From contig CM055097.1 of NCBI GenBank assembly GCA_029204225.1, forward strand, positions 74,796,860 to 74,860,859: a DNA stretch of 64,000 bases, written 5' to 3'. Shown here piece by piece: positions 1 through 10,979 of the stretch (positions are counted from its first letter, which is position 1; each line of letters starts with the position of its first letter). The translations under genes and the position numbers were made by a program. A model generated the notes under the pieces. That model worked only from the letters and a program-made list of their open reading frames with translations. It was not told the origin of the DNA and ran no database searches. Origin of the DNA: Diphasiastrum complanatum (taxonomy: Eukaryota; Streptophyta; Lycopodiopsida; Lycopodiales; Lycopodiaceae).

Positions 1-583
1 CCTATGTTGCAATGACCTGATCCTCTTCTTTCAACCTGTTCCAATGCACAAAGCACTCTCTTGAATGCCAACAAATGAACTCAAGAAGAAATCACAAAGA
101 TATGGAACCTCTCAAATCTCTTCTAGCACTTCTAACTAGAAAATAGTGAAATCTTCATCAACCTATGATCTATCCTCAATCTAATGATTCTTGCCACTTC
201 CTAAGATTGAAACACACTCAAATGAAGTTCAGTAACCTCACAAACTAAAGATCCAATCAAAATTAAGATTTTGAGAAAATCACAAAAAAATTGAACATCT
301 CAAATTCTACATACAATTTCTAAAAACTTGATATATCATCTTGTAGCCTCCAATGAGACCTTCCTAATGCACCAAAAATTGGCTAATTTTAGTAAACCAA
401 GTGTGAAATCAGAATTGATCAAGTATATAATCCTCTATTGAATTTTGACCTACAAAAAATCAATTCTACATATGCAAAAATGCTGATTTTTGAGTAGAAA
501 TCAATCTAGCATGCTCTAGCATTGGTAACTCCACCAAATCCTTGATAAATGTGGTTGATCCTTTCATAACCTGAAATACAATA
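1..583 (-). other. Untranslated leader of a minus-strand copia element
   Basis: No pol or gag can be read here. The stretch ends at a reverse-complement tRNA-Met primer site, followed by an LTR, so it is best read as the 5' leader of a minus-strand copia element whose coding part lies left of the window. It is rich in A and short of long frames, like the leader of element D near 18.7-19.4 kb. This assignment rests on position rather than on a match. Confidence 0.5.
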
Positions 584-595
584 GTTGTGATACCA
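584..595 (-). promoter_or_regulatory. Degenerate primer-binding site (tRNA-Met type)
   Basis: Read on the minus strand this gives TGGTATCACAAC, close to the usual copia primer site TGGTATCAGAGC that pairs with the 3' end of initiator tRNA-Met. It abuts the LTR beginning at 596, which fixes that LTR as a 5' LTR of a minus-strand element. Confidence 0.6.
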
Positions 596-1163
596 TGTGA
601 AGGATTTCAGATCATTCAAGATCCAATCCATTTCCCTGATCTTTGATTAAAATAAAGAGCAAACCAACAATCCTGCCAGTGTAGAAAAATCAGCATCTAC
701 ATACAAAATGAGAAGCAAACTCTAAGAGATACTGATCAAACATGAACCAAAACATAAAATATGGTTGAACAAGATTGCAAGGTATCATCAAGATAGTGCA
801 CCAATGAGTAGTAGAACCCAAATAGAACCATGTATAATGATGAAATGAGGAGAGAAGAGAGAAGATGTGTCTCTCCACAAGTTTTCTCCTCTTATAGCAA
901 GTCGAAATCCTATTTGGCCACTTGGTTTTCCCTCAAAAATGGTAACCCTATTGTTTTTGGGTCTGATTCACAATACCCAACATTCAAATTTGAATCTCTA
1001 TCAAAATCGACTACCAACTTTCCAACACTTTCAAAAAGTGTTTATTATTAAACTAATATAACTTCAAAAAGTTTATCTCTAAGTCTAAAATGAGTTTTGG
1101 CCTCATATTGACAATTTACAAAAATATGACTAAACTAGACTAAACTAGTTGAAATCTCTCACA
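596..1163 (-). repeat. Copia LTR, R family, first copy
   Basis: The segment starts TGTGAAGG and ends CTCACA. It aligns along most of its length with 3715-4355: shared stretches include the 'gtagaaaaatcagcat' region, the 'gatagtgcaccaatg' region and the 'ctttcaaaaagtgttta' region. It is shorter than the second copy (568 against 641 bp) and clearly diverged, so this is an old copy. The primer site lies on its left, so its own coding part lay outside the window. Its right edge touches copia fragment Q. Confidence 0.75.
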
Positions 1164-2880
1164 TTCTCCACGTTCCAAATCTGACCAGGAATATGCTCCT
1201 AGTTAGCAAAATCACCGATTCAGGTCAAAAAGTCGAATTCGATATAGAAAACTGCACAATTCTTGGCAAATCTCAAAAGGTTCTAGCCTTCGGAAGAAGA
1301 AGCAACTATCTTTATAAACTCAGTCATTGCTACTTTTCTAATAGTCAAGCTCTTCACAAAGTCACTTCTGAATCAAATAATATGCTATGGCATTTCAGAC
1401 TTGGCCACCTCAATTTCAATAGTATCCAGCAAGTGTCTGCTTAGAGACTAGTACAAGATTTGTCTTCTGTCAACAAGCCAACTTCTCCATGTGAAAGTTG
1501 TATTATCAACAAGCATGCAAAAGGCCCTTTTATTTCAGACTCAATTCATACTTCCAAAGGCTTGCTTGGCCTTGTACACAGCGACATTTGTGGCCCAATG
1601 TAGACTGCTTCCACAGGGGAAGCTCTCTATTTCCTAACTTTCATTGACGACTTCTTTCGAAGGACTGCTACCTACTTTATGAAGAACAAATCTGAAGCGT
1701 TTAAGTTCTTCAAGCAGTTCAAGGTGTCTGTAGAAAACCAGACCCAGAGGAAGATCAAGGCTCTCTGCACAAATGGAGGGGGAGAGTACATCTCCACAAA
1801 ATTCAAGGAGTTCTGCAAGGCCAGTGGAATACATCAACAATTTACAACTAGGTACTCACCTCAATCCAATGGTGTAGCTAAACAGAAGAATCGGACACTC
1901 ATCGAAATTGCCAAGAGCATGTTGCAACTGCCTATTTGCAGAATCAATCCATCACCAAAGCCCTGAATGGCAAGACACCTTAGGAAGTGTGGACAGAATT
2001 GAAACCATCGCTCAAATATATGTGAGTGTTTGGATGCATTGCTTTTGTTCAAATTCCTGAAGATCTAAGAAGAAAACTTGATGAAAAAAACAAGAAAATG
2101 ATTTTCATCGGCTATTTCCCAAACCACGAGGCATACAAGCTCTACAATCTGGATACCGAGAAGGCATTCACCAGTAGAGATGTCATTTTTGTGGAAGATC
2201 AGTTCATCGACCACAAGGGAAAAACTGCAAAAAAATCCGACCCAAGGATCGAACAACCAAATTTTAATCCAAGGATTCAACTACAGAAGAATGACACTGA
2301 GTCAGAATCTCAACGAGTCAACCCACATCAGAGGACTGAAGCCCAACCTAGAAGGTCGAATGAGTCCAAATAGTCTCCATCTAAATTTATGGATGATCTA
2401 GTCTTCCACTTTGTACAGGAACCAACAACTGTTTCTGAGACTATGTCTAATCCTGATGTTGACCAGTGGAAAGCAGTAATGGACACCTAATTCGATTCTC
2501 TAATAGAGAATCAGACATGGACAGCCACTGAGCTGTCAAAGAACCAAAATCTGATTCCATGCAAATGGATATTCAAGGCGAAGTATGAAGCTGAAGGAAA
2601 GCTAAATCGCTACAAGGCCAGGCTAGTCGCCAAAGGCTACTCCCAGGTTCCAGATTTGGACTATTCTGAAACCTTCAGCCCAGTAGTCAAACATGCTTCG
2701 ATTTGTCCACTCCTCTCCTTTGCAGTTGCAACAGATTTTGAAGTCCACCAGATGGATGTCCAAACAGGTTTCCTCAATGGAACCATCAAAGAATAAATCT
2801 ATATGTCGCAGGCAGAGGGATACGAACTCAATGGCAATCAACAACACCTTGTATGCAAAATTCACAAGGCACTCTACGGG
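1164..2880 (+). pseudogene. Copia element Q: decayed protease-end/integrase/RT fragment
   Basis: Readable copia pol in order: the end of protease (LLVSKITDSG near 1196), GAG-pre-integrase with a zinc motif (WHFRLGH at 1390, CESC at 1491), the integrase core (VHSDICGP near 1577, FIDD near 1640), then the SH3-like tail (FGCIAF at 2031, FIGYFPN at 2103) and the first third of reverse transcriptase (CKWIFKAKY at 2560, ARLVAKGYSQ at 2620, HQMDVQTGFLNG at 2742). The sequence stops in 'KALYG' before the YVDD box. Several stop codons (for example at 1441, 1602 and 2488) and shifts break it. The second catalytic Asp is Asn (TNGGGEY) and the catalytic Glu is Lys (NGVAKQKNRT). Gag, RNase H and flanking LTRs are missing. 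It was integrated or deleted long ago. Confidence 0.88.
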
Positions 2881-3078
2881 TTAGTTTTTTTTATATGTAC
2901 CTTCCACACGTGTGAAAGAACTTAGTTGATGAATGTATGCATCTAGATTTGTGTCTTTGCCTTAGTTTTTTGACATTGATCTTGATTATCAATCTATTGT
3001 TGATCTAAAGTGCAAACACAAAGCTTAGGAGATCATAATCACACATTAGGGCATTCCCACACGTGTGAATTTTCACAC
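2881..3078 (-). repeat. LTR-end fragment with two CACACGTGTG palindromes
   Basis: The sequence between the end of Q and 3078 resembles the terminal part of the E-element LTR (shared 'cttaggagatca' and a palindrome followed by TGAAA or TGAAT). It ends in TTTTCACA, as a copia LTR end does. Palindromes lie at 2905-2914 and 3058-3067. I read it as part of an LTR; family and orientation are tentative. Confidence 0.4.
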
Positions 3079-3714
3079 TCCTTGCTTGATTCAATTAGAT
3101 GCTTGTGGCATTTATTTTTTTCAATGATCACTTCTTGCCACAAAAGAAGCTTTACCCTTCTCATTGGTCTTATTGAATAATCTCTCATCCTCCTGAGCTT
3201 TGGATTATTGATGTTTTGCATTTCTCTTGTCTTTTTCTTTGTCTTGCTTTTGGCATGCTGCACCTAATTGTTCTTTGGCATTGATCTTTAGAATTTTGTG
3301 AGTTCATCAAAGTCTGGTCATCTCTCCCTTGATGTTATTTCGTTCATAAACATCTAATGAGATTATTCGATGCCACACAATGCATTGTGCACCAACTCCA
3401 AATTATGTATGCACTCACCAATAAAGTGCAATTTGTCTCTAATTGTCTTTATTCTGGTCAAGTAGGCCTAAATATGCTCTCCTTGTTCCATTCGGGCATC
3501 ATCCATATTCGACTTCAAAAACATGATCTGGATGGCTTAAATTTCTCTTTAAGTATATTCCAAGTCTACCTTGGCATAATGGCATCACTAATGTGAGTAA
3601 TGATATGGTCCTACATTGATAATTTGATGAAGGTTAGTGCTCTTCTAGTCTTTTTCTCGAACACTTTAATGTGAGCTTCATTGGGTAATATATGTTCATC
3701 TCCTATGATGATAT
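3079..3714. other. Unassigned AT-rich stretch between two LTRs
   Basis: No conserved copia or gypsy motif is readable on either strand. Small frames such as 3357-3596 have no recognisable domain. It is probably eroded retroelement interior, since LTR sequence lies on both sides. Confidence 0.4.
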
Positions 3715-4355
3715 TGTGAAAGATTTTAGATCCTTAAGGTCCAATCTACTTGAATGATCTTTGGTAGAAAGAAAAATACACTACCAATCTCACCAATGTA
3801 GAAAAATCAGCATCCACACGCAAATTGAGATGCAAACACCAATAGAACTTGATCAAACTTGAATGAAATGATTATGTACTTTTGTTTTTCGTACAAAACC
3901 AACAAGCTACTGTATTTCACACGCTTGGATCCAAAAATAACAAATATAGATCATTCTACACATAGAATTGCAAGCAATCACCAAGATAGTGCACCAATGG
4001 ATAGTAGAACCCAAGAGAACCATGTATAAGCATGAAATGAGATAGAGAAGAGAGAAGATCACTCTCTCCACGAGTTACATCCTTTTATAACAGGTCCAAA
4101 CCCTATTTGGCCACTTGGCTTTCCCACCAAAATGCTAACCCTACTAATTTTGGGTCTAGATTCAATGTACCCAACTATTCAAATTGAATCTACTCAAACT
4201 CGCATTCTAACTTTCCCACACTTTCAAAAAGTGTTTATTCAAATGGAATTTAGACTAATAAACTTTGAAAAGTCAACCTCTAAGTCTAAAACAAGTTTTG
4301 GCCTCAATATGCCAAATATGGAAATATTGCAAATAAACTAGTTGAATCTTTCACA
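3715..4355 (-). repeat. 3' LTR of minus-strand copia element R
   Basis: It begins TGTGAAAGA and ends TCTTTCACA, giving matched inverted termini (TGTGAAAGA). The right edge is followed by 'ctccctcttcaac', whose reverse complement is a purine-rich tract (GTTGAAGAGGGAG) expected just upstream of a 3' LTR. The end of an RNase H domain then reads leftwards into it. It is homologous to 596-1163. Confidence 0.85.
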
Positions 4356-4364
4356 CTCCCTCTT

Positions 4365-4620
4365 CAACTAGTTTTAGCATAGACTTTGATAATACTCCAA
4401 GTGAAGTCCTATGCTTCATGAACAAGTCTTTTCCCAATGCTTTGGTGAAGATATCAGCTACACATTCCCTTGAAGACACATGTTAAAGCTCCACCTCCTT
4501 TGCAATGACTCGCTCTCTCACAAATGATATTGTATCTCAATATGCTTGCTCCTAGCATAGTTTTTGACCGTAGAACTTTGATCCATCATAAGAATGATCT
4601 TCTTCCTAAGAATATACCTT
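4365..4620 (-). pseudogene. Element R: C-terminal RNase H remnant
   Basis: Minus-strand reading gives ARSKHIEIQYH at about 4518-4553 followed, in another frame, by CVADIFTKALGKDL. These are the conserved end of copia RNase H (ARSKHI and the ADxxTK box). Upstream, DQSS looks like the eroded remainder of the CDNQS motif. Stops and shifts separate the pieces. The polypurine tract and 3' LTR follow immediately, so this is the true 3' end of R. Confidence 0.8.
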
Positions 4621-5445
4621 ATTTCAATGATCATGTAATTCTCAAAATAGAAACAACCATAATTGTTATAGAGAATAGTGTCCACTTGGGATGCTTCATT
4701 ATTTCTTACATCAATTTTACATATCAAGATGTAACTAGAACATGAAGAATCAAATAGAATGTAAATGAAATGATTCCACCATGCTTCCAGCTCTGAACTC
4801 TCTGGAAAAATACAGCAAACAAACAATAAATGTGAGTGATCAACACTTGCTTGCATGTCTCCTCCTTCTTTGTCCTTTGTTGCCTTGTATCCACCATGAT
4901 ACTCCATGAATGAGCCTCCATCTCCATCTTGCCATAAGATGCCATCAAGCCTTGATGACTTGACCATGAGTGAGTGACATAATTAACCTCCAATAGCTTC
5001 ATTTCCATCAGTAAAACCAGCTAATAATGCTAGTACAAACCCAACATTAAAACAATGCTCACCAATATAGCTAGTTTTACCATATATTGACAATTTGCAC
5101 ACATCCACATGAAATTGCTCAAACATGAGATAGAACAAGTAAAGTAAACTTGAACAACACTTCCTTGCTGCTCTTTTGACCTTACTTGACTCTTCAATAT
5201 GCTGCAAAAACATATCCATAACATCTTTGTCAATTACCTCTCCTTTGATGCACTTGACTAGCTCCAAATTGCCAACTTCCCTTTTGACTAGTTGAAGCGC
5301 TTTGAGATCAACCTCTTGATCTTCAACTTGATCATCAAAGTCTTTGAGAAAACTTTGTTTTCCAGATCCATTACTTGATTTTATAGCAAGATAACATCCA
5401 TCCACTTGCATAGCTCCATGTACACAAGAAGATCCTCCAAAAGAT
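4621..5445 (-). pseudogene. Non-retroviral open frame plus UTR-like tail replacing RT in element R
   Basis: The 252-codon frame on the minus strand (5741 to 4983) starts as copia linker (RRTSRERQVPSRLTY, then EEEWIQAMDLEYQALMKSGT) and passes at about 5445 into roughly 153 codons that show no RT motif: no FLNG, no YGLKQ, no YVDD. This part is rich in charged residues, then has a Cys-rich, hydrophobic stretch (RAARKCCSSLLYLFYLMF) and ends at TAA at 4983-4985. Beyond it lie about 360 bases with no pol signal before RNase H resumes. The layout, a coding end, a stop and a UTR-like tail inserted between linker and RNase H, fits capture of a host transcript piece. I do not recognise the protein. A fast-decayed RT is the alternative, but it would not be expected to stay open so long. 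Confidence 0.5.
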
Positions 5446-6634
5446 GTTCCACTCTTCATAAGAGCTTGATACTCAAGATCCATTGCTTGGATCCACTCCT
5501 CTTCTTTCCTTGCTTGATCTACACTTGTAGGCTCATCCAAAGGGGTTAGAAAAGCAATATAATTTCCAGAAACTACTTGCTTACCCTTTTGATCATATGT
5601 GAGCCTTGAAGGTACTTGTCTTTCTCTTGATGTTCTCCTTGGCTTTTGACTTGATGAAGGTCCATCATCACCACCATCCAAAGTAGGATCCTTCTCATCA
5701 ACATCAAGAATGTTAGATCCATACACTCTACCATAAATCATGCTTTAAGACACCTTTGGAATGTTCCCCTCATCAAAAATGACATCTCTACCATTAATCA
5801 TTGTGTTAGTAAAAGGTTACTCACCTCACTATATCCAACAAAAATACCTCTTCTTGGAGATGGATCCTCCTTGGTCCTATCATCAAGAGTAATGTTGACA
5901 TAGCATGTGCATACAAAGGTTCTTAGAAAGTTGACACTCGGCCTCCTCTTGAATAGCATCTCAAAAGGTGTCCTTCCATCCAAAATAGCACTCGGCCACC
6001 TATTGCGCAAGAAATTGGCACACAACAAAGCTTGATCCCAAAATGGTTTGTCAAGGTTAGCACTTAACCTCATAGCTTTAGCACTTTCACATAAAGTCCT
6101 ATTCTTCCTTTCAGCCACTCCATTTTGTTGTGGGGTCCTTCCTTTCATACTTAGAACCATAAAAAGGTTTAAAAGAAAAGAGATGAACAAATGATAACAA
6201 CCAGTTTAAGAATGCTCATCACAAAAGGCCTTGAATTTGTTAGATATGTACTCACCACCATTGTCACCTCTCAAGCACTTGATCTTTGTGGAAAATTGGT
6301 TCTTCCTTGCAATCTTGATCTTGACAAAGACATCATACACTTCATCCTTGCTCTTTAGTAGATAGATCCAACAAAATCTACTAAAATAATCAATGAATTT
6401 TACATACATCTTAGCTCCAGTATTGCTAATTGTAGTAAATCCATGAATATCCAAATGTACAAGTTGAAAAGGCTTTGTAGATCTAGAAATAGATCTAGTA
6501 TAAAGTAGTCTATGTGACTTAGACAAAGCACAAGACTCACAAACATGCTTGTCATTACTTAAGGAATTTGGAAGACCAATCACAACCTTCTTCCTTGCCA
6601 TTATCTCCAATGACTTGAAGTTGAGGTGTCCCAT
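5446..6634 (-). pseudogene. Element R: integrase and pol linker
   Basis: Minus-strand frames 6634-6206 and 6190-5798 cover the integrase. Visible are the zinc-binding end (CESCALSKSH), the catalytic block ([34 protein letters not shown]) and the Glu-containing block (QQNGVAERKNRTLCE), then the RTPFEMLF and FVGYSE segments of the C-terminal domain. The first catalytic Asp is in VHLDIHG. The catalytic Glu is retained, unlike in D and Q. A shift between the two frames near 6195 and another near 5800 break the polyprotein. The start of the 252-codon frame (5741 leftwards) continues the linker. Confidence 0.88.
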
Positions 6635-7155
6635 CCTTTTGTGCCAAACCTCTTAAATAGAAATTTGCTCCCTTGCAACACATCCAACTTGGTTAGCAAT
6701 AACACAAGCATCAAGTTTGAACAATTTCCCTTGCCTTTTACCTTTTCCAATCAAGGCATCCTTCCTTTTGATCAAACAAGCATCTCCATCAAACTCCACC
6801 TTGAGGCCCTTATTTAGCATTTGACTCACATTAAGCAAATTCTTGGTAATAGATGGAATAAGCAAGACATCCTCCAAATGAAGATTCCTATTTGTAGATA
6901 TGAATTGTGCCAATCCCTTTGATTGCACACTCACCATCATTGGCCGTGTAGATCACCCTCCTGTCATCTCCATATGCCAACAAAGAAGTGAAGTACTCTT
7001 TGTGAAAGGTCATGTGTGAACTTGCTCCATTATCAATCCACCAAGGATCTAGATCTCCATCATTATCAAGCATACATGAAGACATCACAAAAGCATCATC
7101 ATTTGCATCTTGAACATCCAAACCATCCTCATCAAGAGTAAGATTACCTTGTTTG
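6635..7155 (-). pseudogene. Element R: retropepsin and GAG-pre-integrase region
   Basis: Minus-strand frames 7121-6888 and 6940-6653. The protease signature reads PWWIDNGASSHMTFHKEYF, so the active-site Ser of DSGA is Asn (DNGA). It is followed by the flap and tail of copia protease (YTANDGECAIKGIGT, LIPSITKNLLNVSQML) and by GKLFKLDAC. The two frames overlap with a shift near 6900. It lies between Gag and integrase in the normal copia order. Confidence 0.85.
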
Positions 7156-7787
7156 TCTCCTTAATCTCTCTTCTTCTTGTAGCACTCACTTGGAAAGTGT
7201 CCTTTGATGCCACAATAGAAGCACTTGAGCTTTGATCTATCCTTTTTTTTTGCCACTTGAAGAAGCATCCACTTGATCTTGCCCTTTAGACCACTTACTT
7301 TTGATTTTGCCCTTGAGTTTTCCCTTTGTGAACATAACATCCTCTTGAAGTGTCGATGTAGGTCCACCTCTTGCTTGAACCCTATATTCCTCATTGATCA
7401 AGATCTCTTGAAGATCCATCAAACTTGGAAAAGTCTTTTGAATAGAAATACTTTGAACAATGTTAGCATGAGCATCCAACAAGCCATTAAGAATCACTTG
7501 AATAAGCTCTCCTTCCTTAATGCTTTCATCTATGCAAGCTAACTTCTCATTCAATGCTTTCATTCTCAAAACAAAAGTACTTGGACTTTCTTCATTCTTT
7601 GGCAAACAAGAAAAGATTTGCCTTCTTAGAGTCAACACTCTAGAAGTAGACTTGGATTCATAAAGCTTCTTCAATGAATTCCTAGCTTCCAAAGATGATG
7701 TGCACTTACCAACTTCCTTGAGAAGTTCATTAGTAACATTCATCTTTATCATGTGTAGACCCTTCTTGGCCCTCTTGTCATACCTCA
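7156..7787 (-). pseudogene. Element R: Gag with CCHC zinc knuckle
   Basis: Minus-strand copia Gag (UBN2-type) reads from 7787: IKMNVTNELLKEVGKCTS, then LTLRRQIFSCLPKNEESPS and LIQVILNGLLDAHANIV, then basic Lys-rich linker. The zinc knuckle CFYCGIKGHFPSEC (C-x2-C-x4-H-x4-C) is intact but sits in the next frame (7394-7161), so there is a shift near 7240. The first about 60 residues of Gag are missing, cut off at 7787 where gypsy integrase joins in the same frame. Confidence 0.85.
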
Positions 7788-8047
7788 ATTGCAGTTTATG
7801 TTCCCAATCAGATCGACTCGCTTCAACTGTTTTCGTCATAATAGTGTAGAGAATCTTATTGGAAGATTCAGCTTGGCCATTCCCTCTGGGATAATAAGGA
7901 GTACTAAATCTATGTATAACAAAAAAATCTTCCAGTAAACACTTTATCGTTTGATTAACAAAGTGTATACCCCGGTCATTGACAATCTCCATAATAATAA
8001 TATTTTCATAGAGAAACTTGGCCATAGATTTTGCATCAGCAACTTTG
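7788..8047 (-). pseudogene. Gypsy integrase fragment fused in frame to copia Gag
   Basis: The frame 8025-7237 begins as Ty3/gypsy integrase: VNDRGIHFVNQTI carries the second catalytic Asp, and YYPRGNGQAESSNK carries the catalytic Glu of the D,D-35-E triad. At WEHKLQ (about 7790) it changes without a stop into copia Gag of element R. The 5' side continues to the P-family LTR fragment starting near 8058. The gypsy part has lost its N-terminal zinc domain and everything after the core. The junction is a recombination scar, and the fused product is not expected to be a working protein. Confidence 0.85.
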
Positions 8048-8057
8048 ACAGCTTAGT

Positions 8058-8225
8058 TCACTGGATAGGCACCTAACTATGCATAGATGCTACTTTTAGT
8101 TAGTTTTCCTACTTTTTATCTAACTCTACCTCTCCTAACACTACTCACACTAACTCTACTCCCCTAACTAACTTCATCATGATTGTTGGTGAAGAGAAAT
8201 GATAGAATAAAAGGAAGAAGAAGGA
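8058..8225 (-). repeat. Fragment of P-family LTR
   Basis: From 'cactggatagg' at 8058 to about 8225 the sequence follows 58441-58610 closely ('gatgctacttttagttagtt', 'actctact', 'catcatgatt'). Both sides then diverge. It is an LTR piece of the gypsy element whose longer copies lie at 58384-59208 and 62865-63531, and it is flanked by gypsy integrase on the left and gypsy protease on the right. Confidence 0.75.
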
Positions 8226-8884
8226 GAGGCCCGCCTTTGTTAGATCAGGTAGCCCGTGACGTCTTCCATAAAGTTGATGCGGTCCAGTTTCTTCAAGTCC
8301 TTGGGCATGTGAAGGGACTTGTGGACTCCTGTTAGCCAGTCTTGGTTGACCTACGCTTGGAATTTTCGCGTCCAGGGGTCGCCAAGAAGGGCAGCTCGGT
8401 AATACTGACGGTTCATTTTGTTGACACATATATCTTGTTGTACAGTCAATCGTTGCAAGAGCTTCATTCCAGTTGACAGTATCGGTTTGAGAATCGTAAT
8501 GAGCTCCCAATTTTTTTTTTGGTCGGTCACAAGTATGATGATTCGTTGTTGATGAATCATCATCCTCTTTTTGAACCACTAGTTTGATAGTCCAAATTAC
8601 ATGATCAACCTTGATTGCACATTGACGATTTTCAAAAGTGATTTCTTTGGTACCCCAGTTAGAATTACTTGCGCAACTCGTAACCATGGGCGTCTCAATA
8701 GGACTCGGTAGACATTTGGTGCTTCTGGTAAGTCCGTTACTACGAAAGTAATGATGAACTGTACTCCGACAATTCTGACAAGTATATCTTCAAAAAATGC
8801 GAAAAGAGCGAAAACCCCAGTTAGTTTCTGATACTTCATCTTCAAATTTTGCAACTTGCAGCTATCTACTGATTGAAAAGACAA
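8226..8884 (-). pseudogene. Gypsy retropepsin-region fragment
   Basis: On the minus strand the frame 8884-8597 contains NVYRVLLRRPWLRVAQVIL followed by LLKIVNV, the ending typical of plant Ty3/gypsy protease (Y-x-x-L-L-G-R-P-W-L), with Arg where Gly is usual. Downstream (8590-8230) frames contain DDDSSTTNHHTCD and basic runs, probably the protease-RT linker, but they shift between frames. No RT motif is reached before the LTR fragment at 8225. Confidence 0.65.
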
Positions 8885-8889
8885 TATGA

Positions 8890-9264
8890 TTCATTCATCA
8901 AAATAAAATAATACTAGTATTCATGCATACACAGTACATAGCTGATAGAAATGATCTATTGCTTTATAAAATTTCTTGCAGGAGAGTTTACAGTCTATCG
9001 CATATCTAAGTGCAAAAACTTATTTTATTCTATTCTGCACTATCAGTTTTCCTCTCCTTTGTCTTTGTTCATTGGCAGAATTTTTTATATTCTATCATAC
9101 ATTTTTCTTTTAAGTTGGATTTGTAACTTTAAGACTACGCTTAAGTGCCGATTAGTTGCAGATGTCCGCTTCCATTTAAATGGACTGTACTTTCAAGCAT
9201 CTTATCTGATTCATCCCGCGTGGAACTATCCATGGATGAAGGAAAGTGAAGTTCAGCTTCCAAC
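8890..9264 (-). repeat. Probable 3' LTR end of minus-strand copia element C
   Basis: The right edge (…CTTCCAACA, 9264) is followed by 'ctctctcttgaac', the reverse complement of a purine-rich tract, and then by RNase H of element C. So an LTR of C should end here, starting TGTTGGAAGC on the minus strand. I cannot align it convincingly with the 5' LTR piece at 13665-13983, so its left limit near 8890 is a guess. Confidence 0.45.
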
Positions 9265-10760
9265 ACTCTCTCTTGAACTAAAGATTCCTTCAGCCGACTC
9301 CCATGTTTTTCCTGTGTTTTTCGAATTGTTGTTTTGCAAAGGGCTTGATCAGAACATCTGTTGTCATATCTGCGGTCTTCACATACTCAATCTGAATTTC
9401 CTGTTTTTACACAAGATCTTTGACATAATGGTACTTGAGTGGAATGTGTTTTGTTCTTGGAATGGAAGACAGGGTCTTGAGTCATGGAGATTGTGTTGGT
9501 ATTATCCATATACATAATAGTAGGTTCTGCCTGTTGCTCTCCTAGCTCAATTGTCTTAGCCACACGATCTCGTTTGCATTCTTTGAAGCAGCTACATATT
9601 TAGCTTCACATGAGGATCCCCTAGTGACAAATCTACTGTCATCCTTCAAATTTGCCCAGGTAGCATCGCTGTATGCCCTCAAAATGGATTCATTTGGCTT
9701 TGAATATACAATGCCAAAGTCTGTGGTGTATTTGAGTTATTGTAAGATTCTCTTTGTCAGCTCCCAATGGTGCCTTCCTAGATTGTTAGAAAACTGTGTA
9801 AAGCATAAACAGGAAAGGCCAAGTCTAGCCGAGTACATATAGTCAGATATATTAGACCTCTGATTAGATTTCCAAAGGGTGCATTTCTCATTTCGAGCAC
9901 TTCCTGCTCAGTCTTTGGGCAATCTTCTTTTCATAGTTTTACTCCTAATGCCATAGGAGTCTCTTTCCCTTTGCATTCTAGCATTGCATAGTCTGTCAGA
10001 GTTTTATAGGCATAACTCTACTGAGAAAGTTTTGTATTGCTAGTTATTTTATTTCTAGCAATTTCTATTCCTAGGAATTTTCTAGCTTCTCCAAAGTCTG
10101 TAATTTCAAACTCTTGGCTTATCTACTGCTTGGTTTCTTGTATCATATCTAAGTTGTTACCAAACATTAGAGTGTCATCAACAAAAATAGCTAAGATCAA
10201 AAGAGCTATTACCCTCAGTCTTAATAAATACATCAGCATCGAAAATTAATCTTCTAAAACCAATAGAGACCAAAAAATCAGACATTCTTTTGTGCCAAGG
10301 TCTTGCGACCCGTCTCAACCCATAAATACATTTCTTTAGTTTGCAGCATAGATAAGGGAATTCAGGATCGATAAAATCTTCTGGCTGTCTCATATAGATT
10401 TCTTCATCAAGAAAACCATTTAGGAATGCAATTTTGATATCAATGTGATGGACTATTAAGAAATTCTTAACTGCTAAAGCAAACAGGATATAGATATTAT
10501 ACTGTTTTACCATAGAAAAAAATGTTTTTTGATAGTTTACTCCATATTTTGGAGAATACCCTTTGGCTACCAATCTAGCCTTGTATTGCTCAGCACTCCC
10601 ATCCGGTTTCAACTTTAATTTGTAGACCCATTTGCAATCCACAATTTTTTCTCCTTCTGGTGGTTTCTCCAGTGTCCATGTATCATTCTTGTGCATTGAG
10701 TCGATTTCCTCTCGCATTGCCTTTTCTCATTCTTCTGACTCTTGACTTGCAATTGCTTCT
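9265..10760 (-). pseudogene. Element C: reverse transcriptase and RNase H
   Basis: The minus-strand frame 10717-10178 is RT: KNDTWTLEKPPEGEKIVDC, then CKWVYKLKLKPDGSAEQYK, ARLVAKGYSPKYGVNY, IDIKIAFLNGFLDEEIYM and CIYGLRRVARPWHKRM. The catalytic box follows in another frame as FVDD near 10170, with Phe for Tyr. RNase H is spread over 9265-9850 in broken frames, recognisable from pieces such as the reverse of 'agcttcacatgaggatcc'. Expected hydrophobic segments are interrupted by stops (for example TAG and TAA around 9540-9850). It is an old, inactive copy in normal order behind the integrase. Confidence 0.82.
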
Positions 10761-10979
10761 GAGTAAGTTTCGGGTTCTGTTGTCATCTGACATGGATTTT
10801 CATCGCAGCTGTATGCTGTAGCTTTCTTGATGGCTTTCTGTCAGATTTTGGCAGAGCATCTTGGCTCAGTAAGACTCCTCCATTGTTCAACTTGTACACG
10901 TTGTTGTGGGGTCTGCATCTCTTATCGCTCAATTGCTTGTTGATCTTCTTGATCATCCGGCATTATAGAAGTCTGATCT

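Noticed and set aside
596-4355. The two R-family LTRs as a pair bounding one element
   Set aside because: The first LTR has its primer site on the left, while the second has the polypurine tract and RNase H on the right. Orientation signals show that they are a 5' LTR of one copy and a 3' LTR of another.
8951-9517. 188-codon plus-strand frame as a possible membrane protein
   Set aside because: The second half lies over minus-strand RNase H of element C and the first half over its probable 3' LTR. Hydrophobicity comes from T-rich reverse reading of pol. No start context or homology can be argued.
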